Positions 63,972 to 64,000 of a stretch of DNA of 64,000 nucleotides are shown here, in pieces. Within the stretch, counting starts at the first letter, position 1. Each line of letters opens with the position of its first letter. Origin of the DNA: JAAXKN01 sp050259615 (lineage in GTDB: Bacteria; Bacteroidota; Ignavibacteria; Ignavibacteriales; SURF-24); the NCBI GenBank assembly GCA_050259615.1, contig JBLNAZ010000170.1, positions 1 to 64,000 of the forward strand. Reading direction: 5' to 3'. The position numbers and the translations under genes were made by a program. The notes under the pieces were generated by a model, which saw only the letters and a program-made list of their open reading frames with translations, had not been told where the DNA came from and searched no databases.

Positions 63972-64000
63972 ATGCAGAATGAAATAAGAAATAAATTTTT
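63972..64000 (+). CDS. Start of an unidentified gene (3' truncated)
   Basis: AGGAG at 63961-63965 stands 6 bases before an ATG that opens MQNEIRNKF and runs off the window. Too short to identify. Confidence 0.5.

Overview
The window reads as chromosomal core DNA from a Gram-negative, rod-shaped member of the Bacteroidota/Chlorobi lineage, most likely the Ignavibacteria. This placement is inferred from TonB-dependent receptors, many outer-membrane beta-barrels with tetratricopeptide (TPR) repeats, DUF2851, a mreBCD-mrdA-rodA cluster, frequent TTG starts, and a promoter with the TTTG / TAnnTTTG elements of this phylum. No insertion sequence, phage gene, CRISPR array or rRNA was seen. There is one tRNA, tRNA-Leu(UAG).

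Layout. 1-4.6 kb: the 3' end of a TonB-dependent receptor and a large beta-rich outer-membrane protein. 4.7-12.6 kb, minus strand: a REC-HPt regulator, cytochrome bd oxidase (cydA-cydB), an S9 dipeptidyl/tripeptidyl peptidase, tig-clpP, and tRNA-Leu. 12.8-23 kb, plus strand: a Nudix hydrolase, a PfkB kinase, mtnA-recO, an HtrA protease, chorismate synthase, a metallo-beta-lactamase-fold hydrolase, an ABC pair with a badly eroded ATPase, and an acyl-CoA carboxylase subunit. 23-31 kb: a lipoprotein lytic transglycosylase with seven LysM repeats, then a TPP riboswitch with a terminator heading a TonB receptor, thiamine pyrophosphokinase and a sodium:solute symporter. 31-44.4 kb: pyrG, a TPR protein, purN, purH, the rod-shape cluster mreB-mreC-mreD-mrdA-rodA, pyrF and a DUF2851 gene. 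44.7-55.2 kb: an SDR lacking the catalytic Tyr/Lys, a COG2509-like flavoprotein, a thioredoxin-like protein, a very large GH13 enzyme (minus strand), mutS and a DUF1684 protein. 55.3-57.4 kb: a DAHP synthase and a prephenate dehydrogenase whose only full-length start is a CTG. 57.4-64 kb: a small helical protein, a GH9 cellulase, a RecA/KaiC-like ATPase with an altered Walker A and a probable degenerate GGDEF domain, and, overlapping it by one base, a TPR plus beta-barrel protein reminiscent of exopolysaccharide exporters.

How the genes fit together. The TPP-controlled cluster looks like one envelope-crossing thiamine salvage route: uptake across the outer membrane, uptake across the inner membrane, then conversion to TPP. 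The mre/mrd block builds the rod-shaped wall, and the LysM lytic transglycosylase remodels it. aroC, the DAHP synthase and tyrA belong to the shikimate/tyrosine pathway. purN, purH, pyrG and pyrF belong to nucleotide synthesis. The most novel-looking places are the GH9 / KaiC-like / TPR-barrel locus at the right end, the eroded ABC pair, and the tyrA start.
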